From: Dichetophora obliterata
Taxonomy: Eukaryota; Arthropoda; Insecta; Diptera; Sciomyzidae
Assembly: GCA_963920525.1 (NCBI GenBank)
Contig: OY986435.1
Location: 172,647,827 to 172,711,826 of the forward strand
Reading direction: 5' to 3'
Length of the DNA: 64,000 bases
Positions 32,261 through 44,189 of the stretch are shown in pieces. The translations under genes were made by a program, and so were the position numbers. Every line of letters begins with the position of its first letter. The first letter of the stretch is position 1. The notes under the pieces were generated by a model, which worked only from the letters and a program-made list of their open reading frames with translations, made no database searches and was not told the origin of the DNA.

Positions 32261-34580
32261 TGAATATTTTTTTGTTTATATTGTTTTATTAAAACATTTA
32301 GTTTAAAAAAAAATCAAAAAGGAATGTTCCAGACTTGCTTTCCATATTAGAACTATAAAATTAAAATAGTTCATAAAATGATTAAAATAACAATTTTATT
32401 ATATAAAGCAGCACTAAGTTTGAGCACATTTTTTACGTAGGGTGAAGAGATGAATTGAACAAACTTGGAAATCGCAGTTATCACATCGCGTTCTGTAGAG
32501 ATTTGCACATGATTTATAGGAACAAAATATTTACAGTTATAGTTTTAATTTTTTCCTTGCATTCTATTCTTAGAGTAGTGCCAATTTGGCACAATTTTCC
32601 TTAGTAAAATATAAATTTAAGTATGAATTTTACACTGAGCCGAAGTCCCAAGTGGATTTGAGCACAAGTAAGAAATATGTAAGGTTTTATATTTGAAAAT
32701 AGTGTCAAAATGACACTGAATGCGTTTGGAGGTTAACATCTATAAATATGAAATGACATGTTTTTCAATATTTCGATGATAATATAAAAAAATAAAAGTA
32801 TAAGTTAAGGGCCTTCGAGAAAGATAAAAGGTTTGTTACCATACAGGTCTCATTTTTTTTAGTCATTGGGATCATAAAAGGTTAGTTACGCAATTTGAAT
32901 TCAGGGTTGAAGAATTTGTTCCGTGGCAAGCCTGATAGCGTTAAATAAGCTAAAATTAAAATAGTTATTATATATCAATTAAAACACAATGTTGAACATT
33001 TTAACATTTGATTGGAAAAATTAATAGTACTTCTTGATTCCTCACTTTCTAATCAAAGAATCATTATGAACATTCTGACATCTTGTGGATAGCCTCAGGA
33101 AAATGTTCCCTATTATTCTATGAACAAAACTGTGTGTAACTTAAACCACTTCGATTATTTATTATCTAGGAAAATTCAGTTATAATAAAATTTCCCTTAC
33201 AAAAAGGTTCAACTGTTTTATGCAAAAAAGACTTTCAGCCCAAAAAACAGCTATCAATTCAACAAAACTCGGCCAGAAACAGAGATGTGATAGTGTTTAT
33301 GTGATGGTAGTTTTAGGCCTTTAAAATTTCCATCTTTAAATAATTTTCATAATGTGTTTCATATCAGAAAATAAAGTTGCAAAATCTGTAATAACAGAAA
33401 AATTAATGTTTTGTCTATTATTGTACATTTTTCATAATAAACCTGTATAAGATCAAGCTGAGTTAGCCATTTTGAAGAAAACAACCATTTCAGACAAGTG
33501 AAATGGATTAGAGAATTGCATAAAACATTTTTTGTTGGTAAAGTGAAAATGTTTTTCATAAACATATGGAATTTTTTAAAAAAGATAAAATGTAAACATC
33601 AATAAAATATTTTAAAAATTTGAAGTCTATTTTTACTCTATTAAAACAAATAACTGATACCAAGAGCAAGTCTACTAAAGAACAAATTTTATAAATACTT
33701 AACATTTTCTTTCAAGCAGCTACTGTAAGAAATAATAGGGGTGTTCATTATGTATTCAGGGTTCATCAGACTTCAATTCGATTACACGACATTTTGTCAC
33801 AATTAGTGAAAATGTAACGATATCGTAAAAAATAAATCTGACGTTGGATTTTTTTTTTAACCTTTTTAAAACTATAGTTGTACGGAGAAAAAATTATATG
33901 GAAAGAATGTCATTATGAAAAACTGCTGTGCTCCAGAATTTTTTTTCTTGATCTTATTTAATTTTTATATAAAAGTGGAAAAATTCTACTTAACGCAAGA
34001 AGATAATTTTCTAAAACTTTCTTAATTTTCTTCTAGAGATGGTACAATTTTTTGGAAATAAATCATTCTCATTTTTTTCTATTTTTTTGTGCATATCTTT
34101 GATTTTATTTAACTAACTTTTTTCTAAAATGGGATTATTTTTAATATATTATGTTATCTTTGATAAAACAGTCATTAAGGCATTTACTTATTATGAGTAT
34201 CATGTTTTCAAAAAGACACTTTTCATGAAAAAGTTTTCCTGAAGTTTACTATGCTATTTTTGTTTCAGCTACTTGAAACAAGTAATTTATTCTGAATTCA
34301 AGAAATAGTAAATACATAGTAGTATGTAATAGGAAAAAATTAATACAAATTAAATACAAAAGAATAAATAGTAAAAATGGTTTTATCAGCAAACTGTGGG
34401 AGTCTAAATTGATTCGTGATAAAGAAGTAAACAAATACTTAGCACAACAAACAAATCTTTGCAGAATCAATGCAGTCGCTTTTCCAAACCTTTGCTTTTT
34501 GCAAAGTAGTAGAATACCATTGCTTTGCAAGACGGCATACAGCACAATAATTCTGTTTTGATTAAATAGAAGAAGTTTGT
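32261..34580. other. AT-rich DNA, no feature recognised
   Basis: No coding frame with domain character and no convincing paired termini. Some stretches (31290-31370, 33110-33260) share short inverted similarity, GGTTCAAC-GTTTT, which may mark a decayed MITE, but this is too weak to annotate. Confidence 0.4.
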
Positions 34581-34799
34581 CATGGACGTAGCCAGGATTT
34601 TATTCAAGGGGAGGCGCGGCCAGTTATTGTTTCATGTAGCTGATAAATAAAAATTTTTGGTTTTAAATATTGACTTTATTGAAAAAAATATTAAATTAAA
34701 TTTGAAACGATATTGAATTTAACGCGATTTAAAAAAAGCGGAAATGAAATTGTTTATCGGCACGAATCTTGAGCAAAGCGGTTCAAAATGTCATCATTC

Positions 34800-35190
34800 A
34801 GCTTATCTTTTTTCTCTTGCACCAAATTTCACGCTTTGTAAAAACAGCGAAACCTACTTATTCAATTTTTCAAATATTCAAAAGGTGATATCTCTGGATG
34901 ATTGGTAAGCTGATTTTAATTTTTTGCGAGAAGAACTATTTAATCAACTGGACGATTCCAAAAACCGGCAAATCGTGAGATCCACACAAAACTATAACAG
35001 AAATAATCGAAGACAAAACCTTTTGATTTTGTTCCAGTAACTTCTTGTGACCAGACATCAACAAGCAGGTCGGTCATTAATGCGTGAGCTGCTTCTGCTT
35101 ATCTGTTTTGGTCCAATAGCATCCTTCTTGAGGAAGAACGCAAGAGCATGCGAGAATTTGCAATTTCTGAGATGAAACCAAAAAACTTCC
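34800..35190 (-). pseudogene. hAT transposase scrap
   Basis: The minus strand holds TLVLCGSHDLPFFGI (about 34990-34955), the counterpart of the conserved cysteine-glycine-x-HDLPLRG-like block in a large group of animal hAT transposases, with YQSSRDITFEYLK-like sequence after it in another frame. Frameshifts separate the parts. The link to hAT is supported by the surrounding termini. Confidence 0.5.
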
Positions 35191-35197
35191 TTATATA

Positions 35198-35935
35198 TGG
35201 GCATTTCTAAACTGGCGTTACGGGCGATTTGTACGAAGAAATATTAAACAAAAAAAATGAAAATGTTCAATTTTTAAAGAGGCTTTTTATGTTTTCATCG
35301 TAATTAAATAGTACTATATTAAGTAAAAACAGTAAGAACAATCGACCTTAAGGATTTAAGATATAAGCAAAAATATGCGCTTACGTAACGTTACAAGAAG
35401 CGGAAGTGCTTTTTGACTTGGATTGTAGAATTTGCAAAACTCTCTAAATTGGGCAGGACTTCTTGTAAACAACTTTCCTAAGAAGAGTTTAAAATAACAT
35501 AAGTTTATTTTGCAAGTGATCAAATTAAAAAATCTTCTCAGGTTTTTTTTTTATTAGGCTTTTTGATCTGGCGTTACGTTACTTAAAATTCCATTGTAGT
35601 TCAATTGGGTAGTTATGCAATTTTTTAATAAAAAAAAATTCAGTATATTGTCCTTTCCTTGCCTCAACCATTTTTTTATTATCTTTAGCCAATGCCTTCC
35701 TTTTTAACTAAAACAAAAAAGTTAACGACACATTTACTAAACATTTACTAAACTCTCACGAAAAAGAAAAACTGCATTCGTGAAACAGACGATTTGATCA
35801 TCATGGTTAATGAATTTATGTAGAAATTGCTTAAATTTGTATAATTACAATGTTTCTCTTTGATATCATCAAAAAATAAGTTTTTAATAAGTTTCAATTT
35901 CTTGATCACGGTAGACTTTTCTGTGGAAATGCCCA
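35198..35935. mobile_element. DNA element nested in the hAT relic, TA flanks
   Basis: TGGGCATTTC at the left and GAAATGCCCA at the right form a short perfect inverted repeat, flanked by TA (35196-35197 and 35936-35937). The body, 738 bp, holds CTGGCGTTACG twice (35209 and 35569). TA flanks suggest Tc1/mariner type, but the TIR is short, so this is tentative. Confidence 0.5.
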
Positions 35936-36349
35936 TATCCATTTATAAAAACAGTTATAATTTAAAATATGTACAAATAAATCCAATTAGCAATTTCAAT
36001 TTCAACAGCTGCTTTTGTTTCGTTAGTTATGACAACAAACGTTAGTGTTGCTGAAAAAACGACTATCAAATTGTGCAGGTCAGATTGCAATAAACATACA
36101 TACATATCAGAGTAAACAATCAATTTGAATCAAAGTTTTTTATAAACTTTTTTAACTAAGAATAATGACACATTTATTGAGTTTGTAATGAGAAATTATA
36201 AATTAAGCTTTAATAAATATTAAAGACTTCAATACTTTTTTGATTATATGAAAAACTGATTTGAATTTCTTACTTAAACATAAAAAAAATATTTTTCTTA
36301 TACTTAGGGGAGGAAACGGCCCACCTGCCCTACTCTCGCTACGCCCATG

Positions 36350-37089
36350 GTGTTCGTAAAAGCAAAGTGGATGGTACTGCAGGAACTATAGAAGACTACT
36401 GAAGAGTTGATGTAGCTATCAACGAAAGAGTCTGTATAGTCAGTTTGGTGGTTTGTTCTGCAAAGAACTTATTTTTATTTTGTTTGCAACCATTTGCTTC
36501 ATGAACATATTTGGCATTAAGCTAAAATATAATTCTAAAAGAATTTTTTTTAGAATTATAAAAATTAATAGAAAGAAATTCTATTGAAAGTTTTAAGTGC
36601 TTGATTCAAATAAATTTGAATTTATTAACAAGAAAATTATTTTACCTTGCGTAAGTTCTAAAAAAACAACTTTTTTTATGTAATTAAATCATGAAAAGGT
36701 GCTTTGTCTTGTTTGGACTTAATATCGAAAGCAACTCTTCTTTGACTTCTTTTTGTTTTAAAAAAAAATTATGGTTAAAAATTTTCGTTGCTTAAAGTTT
36801 AGCAAAGTTGACGAAAATCCGATGAATGTGCAACAAGCCGGTAACAAACTTACGATTCGAAATTTTTGTAATGACATCAATGTTACCAATATTAATTCTA
36901 GCCTTTAAACATATCTTAAGTAAATTGTTGAATTTTTATATCTTGATACTTATAATATTTTCATTCAGAAATCAATCTTGTTGTCATAAAACAAAATAAA
37001 AATTTTGTTGTCTTATAAAAAATTTGTTCTAAGAAATTTTCTTTTTCAAATAAGACAAAATTTGTTATGAATACACAACAGTTAAATTT
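36350..37089. other. AT-rich DNA, no feature recognised
   Basis: Only short palindromes such as AATTCTAAAAGAATT near 36529 are seen. Confidence 0.4.
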
Positions 37090-37510
37090 GCACGCGCTTT
37101 GCCTGTATGCTATTAAAAAGCGCTTTCTTCTCATTATAAAAAACGTTGTTTATATAGCGCTGTATTGTTAGACCTTAATTAAAAAAAAAACACAAACAGC
37201 AAAGTACAAAAGAAAGAAGGCAAAATAAATTTATTCTGAAAAAACAGCAGTTCTCAAAAAAGCACAGAGAACAAAAGCCAAAGACGCGTCGCATTCAAAC
37301 TTTATGCAAAAAGTGCAATTATTTTAAAATATTGCATATATTTTTAAAATAGTGTTTGTAATAGTATTCGCTACGTTTTCTTATTTACAACAGTGACAGC
37401 GAAGCGCTTACGTCTGATGACATGACAATTTAAAAAAATGCTCTATCCACAAGGAGAACGAAGTGCTCTACTGCTTTTTGAAAGCGCTTCAAATGTGCTA
37501 ATGAATCGCC
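37090..37510. repeat. AGCGCT-rich dispersed repeat, copy 1
   Basis: TCTGATGACATGACAATTTA and ACAAGGAGAACGAAGTGCTC at 37411-37465 match, inverted, 40315-40395, the left arm of the TIR element at 40299-44608. The left part has AGCGC motifs too (37095, 37128, 37157). It looks like a separate member of the same family, with its termini decayed. Confidence 0.6.
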
Positions 37511-38855
37511 CGGTTTCCTATCGGGTAGGTGGAATATTTTGCATAGTTTTTAAAAATAATAAAAACTTACTCTAAACAGCTCATAATTAAAATTCATATA
37601 GAAGTCAAAGAGTAGATCTCAGTTATCAAAAAAAAAAAAAAAAAACAGTGTTCGACTGTGAAGACTAAACACAAAATCTTATACACCATTTAATATAACA
37701 TATTATAAAAAAGTGGTCCATTTCAATAAAAGTTTTGAGTCATCTAAGAACAAAGTTTCCACAGACCTATTTTATAGAAAACAAGATTCTATTAGCTAAA
37801 GCAGAAACATTTCATTCCTTTTTTGCAAATAAAGCACTCAATTTTTATTGATATAAAAATTAAAAACAAAATTCACTCAATTTTATTGAAATTCTCGAGT
37901 TATATGCTTTAGTAAAAAGTTTTCTTCCTAAAAAAAAATAAAAATCTTAAAAGTTCATTAGATTTTTTGCAATATTATTACTTTTAGTATTTCTATTATT
38001 TATTTATTATGCGCATTTAAGCATTTTGACATAATTTTGATATTTTGTGTCTATTTTATGCGATTTACTTTACAATTTTAAATAATATCACATTTTTAAT
38101 TTTTCATGTGATTTACGTGTGATAAAACACATTTTACAAAAGTGGGAAAGAGGAAGTGCCTACATCCATAAGATTTGCTCAAAAAGTTTTTGAATGTAAG
38201 CTTTTATGTATGTTAACTCTTTCTTTTTTTAAAGGTTGTCCTTCTAAACCTCTAAAAATATCGACCAGATTTTAACAAAAGCTTAAAAATAAAATGCTGA
38301 GGCAATAAAAAAAACAATAAAGTGTTATTGTTGTTGTTGTCTTTGCTGCAATTCTGGCACTATTAATAAAAGTTATGAACATTTTCAATAGTAGGCAAGA
38401 AATAAGAAAAGACAGCAAAATTCGCAGCTGTTGAGTCCAAGTGCTGTTTTTGGTGTTTTTTTTTCCCCTCTCACTTTTTGCTTTTTCAAGGCATTTGATG
38501 AGAATGCAAAAATTTACTATAAACAGCAAAATAATCAACATTTTTATATTTTGCGCCAAAAACAACAACAACAACAACACAACATTAAAAGCAACAAACT
38601 CACATTAGCTACAATGAAAAAAAATATATTAATAATTATGCATTAAATTGCAACAACACGCAAAAAGTACTATTAAGTTGTAATCAGCAACGAAGCAACA
38701 ACAAAAGAGAAATAAAAGTGGCAGGTATAAAAAAATGGGAAAAAAATATCATCGACATACTAACCGTATAAAAGCGTTAAAAAATAACAAAAAGTGCTAA
38801 TAAATAATTTCAAATGTTATGCAAAATTCTATTATTTATTAATATTTTTTTTTAA
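37511..38855. other. Presumed first-intron start of the minus-strand gene
   Basis: Starts at the splice donor 38861 and runs leftward. Holds (TTG)n at 38325-38342 and (CAA)n at 38562-38579. A 102-residue hydrophobic minus-strand frame at 38272-38580 is made by T-rich DNA and shows no conserved domain. No second exon was found nearby. Confidence 0.45.
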
Positions 38856-38861
38856 ACTCAC
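38856..38861 (-). other. Splice donor GTGAGT directly after the start codon
   Basis: Matches the metazoan donor consensus at all six intron positions, with G as the last exon base. Confidence 0.6.
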
Positions 38862-39494
38862 CATTTTGCTTAATTGCTTAAGTTGTTAGTAAAAATATCC
38901 TTAATTTTGCTGCCAAAAACTTCCGGCCAACTGCTGTTTTCCGTTTGCTAGTTTTTTGTGCGCAACTGTAGTCCGCAGAATTTGGTTTCCTTAACAATCA
39001 CCTTGAAGCGTTTTAACAAGATTTCAAATTTTTGCTTAGATTTTAATGCCTTGGCATGTGATAAATCTATTTTGTTTTAATAAAATCACAAAAACAATAA
39101 ACTATATATATCACAGTTATAGCGCAAGAAATGGCTTTATCATAACTTGGCGTTGTTCAAAATGTCCTTGCACAATTTTTTACACTTTTTTTTGCACGTG
39201 TGTTCAAAAATTTAGTTTTTTTTTAAATTTTTATTAAATCTTTTTATTTTAGAGAATTTTTTTAAAAATAGTTGCCCAAAAATGGTGCACCGGAAGATAG
39301 GTATTTTGAACAAAATCCACTTCCTTTTTGCTGATCACTTTCTGCAATTTTTTTTATTCTTCTTTTTGTTTTATTATTTAATTTTTTTTCTTTTTGCTAT
39401 TTTCACTCTCTCCGCTTGACACAGCACAGCACAACAGCTAGGCACGGCTTGACTTGGTCAACGTTTCCGTTCAAATCAAAACCACTGAAATAAG
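38862..39494 (-). CDS. First exon of a host gene: long 5' leader and a coding part of just ATG
   Basis: On the minus strand, a leader of about 630 bases runs from the start site near 39494-39486 to the ATG at 38864-38862. The ATG stands in a good fly context (GCAAAATG) and is followed at once by GTGAGT (38861-38856), a perfect donor, so the coding part of this exon would be only the initiator codon. The leader is A-rich with CAAAAAG and GCAGCAAAA-type blocks, as in many fly leaders. It has a few upstream ATGs and may contain its own small intron. The product is unknown: several conserved fly genes, calmodulin among them, have an intron directly after ATG, but nothing here identifies which gene this is. 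Coordinates below 38861 would be intron. Confidence 0.6.
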
Positions 39495-39525
39495 TCGTGC
39501 TTCTCGCTGTTGCTTTTCTTTTATA
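39484..39525 (-). promoter_or_regulatory. Core promoter: TATA box and initiator-like site
   Basis: TATAAAAG lies at 39525-39518 on the minus strand. An initiator-like TTCAGTGG follows, with its A at 39486, about 39 bases from the first T of the TATA box, a little more than the usual 30. GAACGGAAACG (about 39474-39464) just downstream resembles the fly motif ten element, though its spacing is not exact. Together these strongly suggest a pol II start for the exon at 38862-39494. Confidence 0.65.
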
Positions 39526-40298
39526 CGAACGCTACGCGTTCCGCAAGAAACTCAACGTATTTTAAGATTCTGAGTGAGAAGAGCTTTGAGTCAGGTTTTG
39601 GACGGGACAAGTTTGACGTAAAGCTTTTTTGCCACTTGTCAGCAACATCTTGCATCCAGTGTGCTTCGCTGGGCTTTCGTATAACAACTTGATATAATTT
39701 TATAACAGTTTGGCCAATGAACATGTAGACGGATTTGGTATAAGCCAATTTTGTTTTTATTTTGAGCTGCTTTGAGTAATTTGTCTTTAACCGGTACTCG
39801 TATTGAGCTTCGAGCTTTAAGTTTTGTTTGATCTTCTTGAGCTGCAGTTGAGTGGCAATTGCTTGGGTTTTGTGCTTGAGTTTGTATTGCCGATTAACTC
39901 TCGGGCTTGTTTGTTTTCGCTGACATCTGCAGTTTTATGATTTGTAAATTAAGAATATGTTAAAAACTTTAAATAATATTTGCCCTTTGGTTTAAGTTTA
40001 TTTTTTATATAAAAATGCTCTCAATTGAACTGGCTTCATGCAATGCTGCTTGCACCAGTATTGCGAAAACGGTATTTATGGTGAATTCTATTGTTAAAGT
40101 TTGTGTTTGAAAACACATTTTTGTTGTTATTTAAAATTTAAGTTTTTTAAAGACTTTATCATGCCAGTTAACATTAATGGCCTTTGGCATAACAACCCCG
40201 TTATGACTCTTTGTATTTTAAAAGTATGCTTTTAATTTTAATTTGATATTTTTACCTTAGTTACCAAATAAGCTCATTTTGGTTAATTCGATTTACAT
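39526..40298. other. Upstream region of the minus-strand promoter
   Basis: No gene recognised. Of moderate A+T, with repeated GAGCTT/AAGCTC-like words at about 39760-39860. It may hold upstream regulatory DNA, but no specific site can be defended. Confidence 0.4.
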
Positions 40299-41578
40299 CC
40301 CAGCAGAGAAGCGAGCGCTCCAAAAAACAGTAGAGCGCTTCATTCTCCTTGTGTATAGCGCATTTTTTAACATAGTCATGTCATCTGATGTATGCGCTCC
40401 GCTCCCGCTGTAGAAAATATAAAATCGTAGCGGGAACTAAGCTCTTTGCTCTGCTTGTATTTAATATAAAAACGTAGCAAGAACAGAGCGCTTTGTTCTT
40501 CTTGTAGTTGAAAGAAAAATGTAGCGAGAACCGAGGGCTTTGTTTGCTTTATTAGTTCATATTGTCGGTTCAATTCTTATACGACGTAAGTCAAAATTAT
40601 CTATTGTTCAGGAGGCAAAAAAAACTGTTTATTATTTCTATAAAGCTCATACGATAATGTATTGTTTCAAACGTTCTACCTCCCTTTTTTTCAAATAAAC
40701 ATTAAAAACTAAAAAAGGACATAAATGTAGTTTTGAAAAATCTACCTAAGCCGCTAATAAACGTTACTTTGCACAATTTTGACATAGATCTTATTAGAAT
40801 TAGGGCGACAATATAAAAATGGGCTCTAGGAAATAAGGCCCCAGGAAATAAGGCCCCAAGCTACAAATGAAATAAGGCCCCAAACAATTCCATACAAAAC
40901 AACAACACAAATAATTGGGATGTTATTTCCTATTTTGGGGCTTTATTTTAATTTTGAAAAAATGGGGCTTTATTTTATAATGAAATAAGGCCCCAAGAGT
41001 AAAATGAAATAAGGACCCAAAAATTATTTTAGGAATTAAAAGCATGAATATTTGGGGTGTTATTTCGATATTTGTGGCCTTATTTAATTTTTTTAATTAG
41101 GTTTTTATTCCATTGTAAAATGGCCACCAAAAATTTTAACACTCTTTGAGGGTCAGACTTGGATACGGTTGTTATAACAACTTTTCGATTTTTGTTATTT
41201 AAAATCAATTAAAAATTTCTCAATTGAAAAAAATTTTTAAAAATATGTTAAGTTTTGATATTTTTGCCACTTACAGCCCTATTCTGGCAAATTAACAAAT
41301 TGTTAACCAGTATTTTTAATATTTCTATATGTTTGCTGTAATTTTTTTATTTCAAAACAAAATTTGAAGATCAAAAATAAAAAATGTTGCTAAAAATTGT
41401 CAACTGCTTTTCAGTTATTGACAATTTCATTACCAAATTTTGTTATTTTGTTTTTTGAGCTTTAAATTTTGTATTGAAACAACAAGCACATAGAAATATT
41501 CAAAATACTGGTTAACAATTTGTTAATTTGCCAGAATAGGACTGTTAGTGAGGCCATAATAAAAAATTAAATAATGAA

Positions 41579-41833
41579 ATGAATTGTGAAAAATTTCGTG
41601 GTAAAAGAAGGACCAGTGAACTTCTCTATGTCCTCGATCAAAAAATGATATATAGAAAAAAATCCACTTATAAAACTATAACAAAATATGAATGTCGGCA
41701 AGAGTCCTGTAAAGCAAGAGTTAACCTTTTGTTGGATGGAACATTTTGCGACGTTCGCACTTCACAAGATCTCTTAGGAGTAGAAAAACAACTCTTTGAA
41801 CTTAAATTGGACTCTATTGAAATTAAACTTTAG
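41579..41833 (+). pseudogene. FLYWCH zinc-finger relic of the MULE
   Basis: The frame of 84 residues reads KFRGKRRTSELLYVLDQKMIY, then KYECRQESCKARVNLLLDG. It keeps the FLYWCH layout: a basic G(K/R) start, L-x-Y, a Y-K turn, then x-C...C-x-A-R, a zinc-binding C-x5-C and a later histidine position that is not obvious here. FLYWCH domains bind DNA and often occur at the N-terminus of MULE-derived proteins. No MULE catalytic domain was recognised downstream, and the mariner insertion begins 80 bases after the stop. The start at ATG 41579 is the first in frame. Confidence 0.65.
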
Positions 41834-41915
41834 GTACAAGATATAAGAGAACTTACAAAGTTTTCTTTATAATTACATATTTGTGAATTAAGATAGATTT
41901 ACAAAATTATAATTA

Positions 41916-43201
41916 TTGGGGGTTGGAATTAGTTTTAAAGGTTTTCTAAGAGATGGCGTAACTATCAATAGATCGCATCGGGCACACCTGTTACTATATT
42001 CATTTCAAAGCACATTGCCTAAGCTTCATTTTTTAGTATGTGTCATTCCACTGAAGTGTAAACAACATATATTTTTTTCTCTGTGAACATGTCGACTTTC
42101 GTTCCAACAAAACGCAATTTGCGGGAAGGTTTACTTTTGTGCTTCCATTTGAAGAAAAAAGCGGTTGAAGCACAACGCACGCTTACTGAGGCTTACGGGG
42201 ACTATGCTCCATCGATTTCTACTTGTGAGTACTGGTTCCGTCGGTTTAAAAGTGGTGATTTTGATACGGAAGACAAAGAGCGTCCGGGCCAGCCGAAAAA
42301 GTTTGAAGATGAGGAATTGGAAGCTTTGCTCGATGAAGACCCGTGTCAAACCCTTCAAGAATTGTCAGAATCATTGGGAGTCGACTTATCAACGGTCGGC
42401 AAACGCTTGAAGGCCATGGGAATGATTCAAAAGCAAGGAAATTGGGTGCCGTACCAGTTGAAGCCGAGAGACGTTGAACGGCGATTTTGCATGTGCGAAC
42501 AACTGCTTCAACGGCATAAAAGGAAGAGTTTTTGCATCGTATTGTCACTGGCGATGAAAAGTGGATCCATTACGATAATCCTAAGCGAAAAAAATCGTGG
42601 GGACCACCCGGCCATGTATCAACATCGAGGGCCAAGCCGAATATTCATGGCGCCAAGCTTATGCTGTGTATTTGGTGGGATCAGAAGGGTGTCGTGTACT
42701 ATGGGCTGCTAAAACCTAACGAAAGCATCACTGGGGAACGCTACCAACAACAATTGATGCAATTGAGCCGAGCATTAAAGGTTAAACGGCCGGAATATGC
42801 CAAAAGACACGACAAAGTGGTTTTTCAACGTGACAACGCACGGCCACATGTTGCAAGAACCGTCAAGGAAACGTTGGAGGCGCTGAATTAGGATGTGCTA
42901 CCCCACCCGCCTTATAGCCCAGACATAGCCCCTTCCGACTACCACCTATTCAGATCGATGACGCATGGCTTGGCTGAGCAGCGCTTCACTTCTTACGAGG
43001 ATACCAAAAAATGGGTCGATTCGTGGATTGCCTCAAAAGACGAATCGTTCTTCCGGCGCGGAATCCATATGCTGCCAGAAAGATGGTAAAATGTTGTAGC
43101 TAACGATGGACAATACTTTGAATAATATACATTGTACCGTTGTTTCTAAATAAATGCTCAAAAACCGAAAAAAACCTTTAAAATTTAATTCCAACCCCCA
43201 A
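41916..43201 (+). mobile_element. mariner (DD34D, mauritiana-like), almost intact
   Basis: Terminal repeats TTGGGGGTTGGAATTA at the left and the exact complement at the right, with TA duplications at 41914-41915 and 43202-43203. Its length of 1286 bp is the canonical mariner size. It is nested in the MULE at 40821-44336, so it is younger. Confidence 0.95.
42089..43125 (+). pseudogene. mariner transposase with one frameshift and two nonsense codons
   Basis: Begins MSTFVPTKRNLREGLLLCF and passes a helix-turn-helix with FRRFKSGDFDTEDKERPG. Then come LGVDLSTVGKRLKAMG (second helix-turn-helix) and WVPYQLKPRDVERR. A lost base in the T run at about 42529-42534 shifts the frame from KSF to LHRIVTGDEKWIHY. 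The catalytic residues are all present: D of GDEKW, D of QRDNARPH and D of APSDYHLF, with 34 residues between the last two (DD34D). A TAG at about 42889-42891 replaces tryptophan (LNWDVLPH-like), and a TAA at 43087-43089 replaces a glutamate-like position after ERW. The protein ends ANDGQYFE. It matches the Mos1 type closely in layout and length. Confidence 0.95.
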
Positions 43202-43203
43202 TA

Positions 43204-44189
43204 TATCATCTAAGCTCAAACGATTTGGATTACAAATTTATAAAAATATTTCATACAGGGAAAATGAATTCTTGAAGGATTAATTCATTCATGTTTACAA
43301 ATAAATATAATAGCAATTAAAGGGTGTTTTTATTTATTGTGGAGTCATTCTTCATAAATTTTGGTGTGCTATTTCCTTAATATTAGGGTTCGATTCCGTT
43401 TTAAGATTTGAGACCTTTTATTTTGGGGTGCATTTTTGCGCAGCCTTTTAAGAAACTGGTATATTTAAGTTTGGGGCCTTATTGGAGTTTATTTCAGGCA
43501 TAGTTGATAAGTAGTGAAAACTCAAATTTTACAATTTTACATTTCATCTTAAATTTCAGGTCACTTTCAAGGCCTTTCAAGGTTTAGGAAGTTATAGGGT
43601 TCCAAAATTGTAAAAATTGGCATGAAAACTTTGTGATAATAATTTTCATACAAAACTAATAAGTATGGGTATCAAAAGAAAGGCTATTCTGTTACCTATT
43701 CAACGAGCTATTTATCATAAAAATCCAGGAATTATTCAGAAGTACTGTAGACAGCGTAGCCGGTGTTTGACTTACTGAGGGTTGTAATCCCTGAGCAGCG
43801 GCCGAAGGCCGCCTATTAAAAAGATAATTAAATTGGACTTCCAGCAACATGTATACTTGGAGCCACGAGTTATACTTCGTTTTTCTTAAAGTACTCAAAG
43901 GATTTCATTTATTGATATCTCATTTAATAGATCGTATTTAAACCTTTAAAAAAGTAAGCATTTTTGTACATTTTATTTTACATTAAAAAAATTTGGTCGT
44001 TTTCATATACATACTTGAAATGGTAATTTTTTGCAACTTTGAACCCCTATAACTTCTAAATCACTTGAAAGAAATTTTTTCAGAAATGGACTTGGAAGGC
44101 TTTATATTTATATATTTTAATATGATTTAAAATTTTAAAATTCGCGTTTTCATTATTCTTCAATTGTTCCTTTATTTCATAAGAATTTC
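43204..44189. other. Rest of the MULE body
   Basis: No open frame with a MULE transposase was seen. The GGCCGAAGGCCGCC palindrome at 43800-43814 is the most marked local structure. The inner region is AT-rich and probably decayed. Confidence 0.45.

Larger units (their letters stand above)
34581..36349. mobile_element. hAT element relic with nested insertion
   Basis: Ends CATGGACGTAGCCAGGATTT and, inverted, CATGGGCGTAGCGAGAG match the hAT terminus seen elsewhere. Flanks AAGTTTGT and GTGTTCGT agree at 5 of 8 positions, so the duplication is decayed or absent. A hAT-like transposase scrap is visible at 34800-35190 and another DNA element at 35198-35935. Confidence 0.65.

Noticed and set aside
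38272..38580. A 102-residue membrane-like protein on the minus strand
   Set aside because: Hydrophobic only because T- and TTG-rich DNA is read as leucine, isoleucine and phenylalanine. No homology blocks, and it sits in a presumed intron.
40821..41100. GGGGCCTTATTTC units as tandem satellite DNA
   Set aside because: The same units occur inverted at 44190-44336 and are bounded by a flank duplication, so they are TIR arrays of one element.
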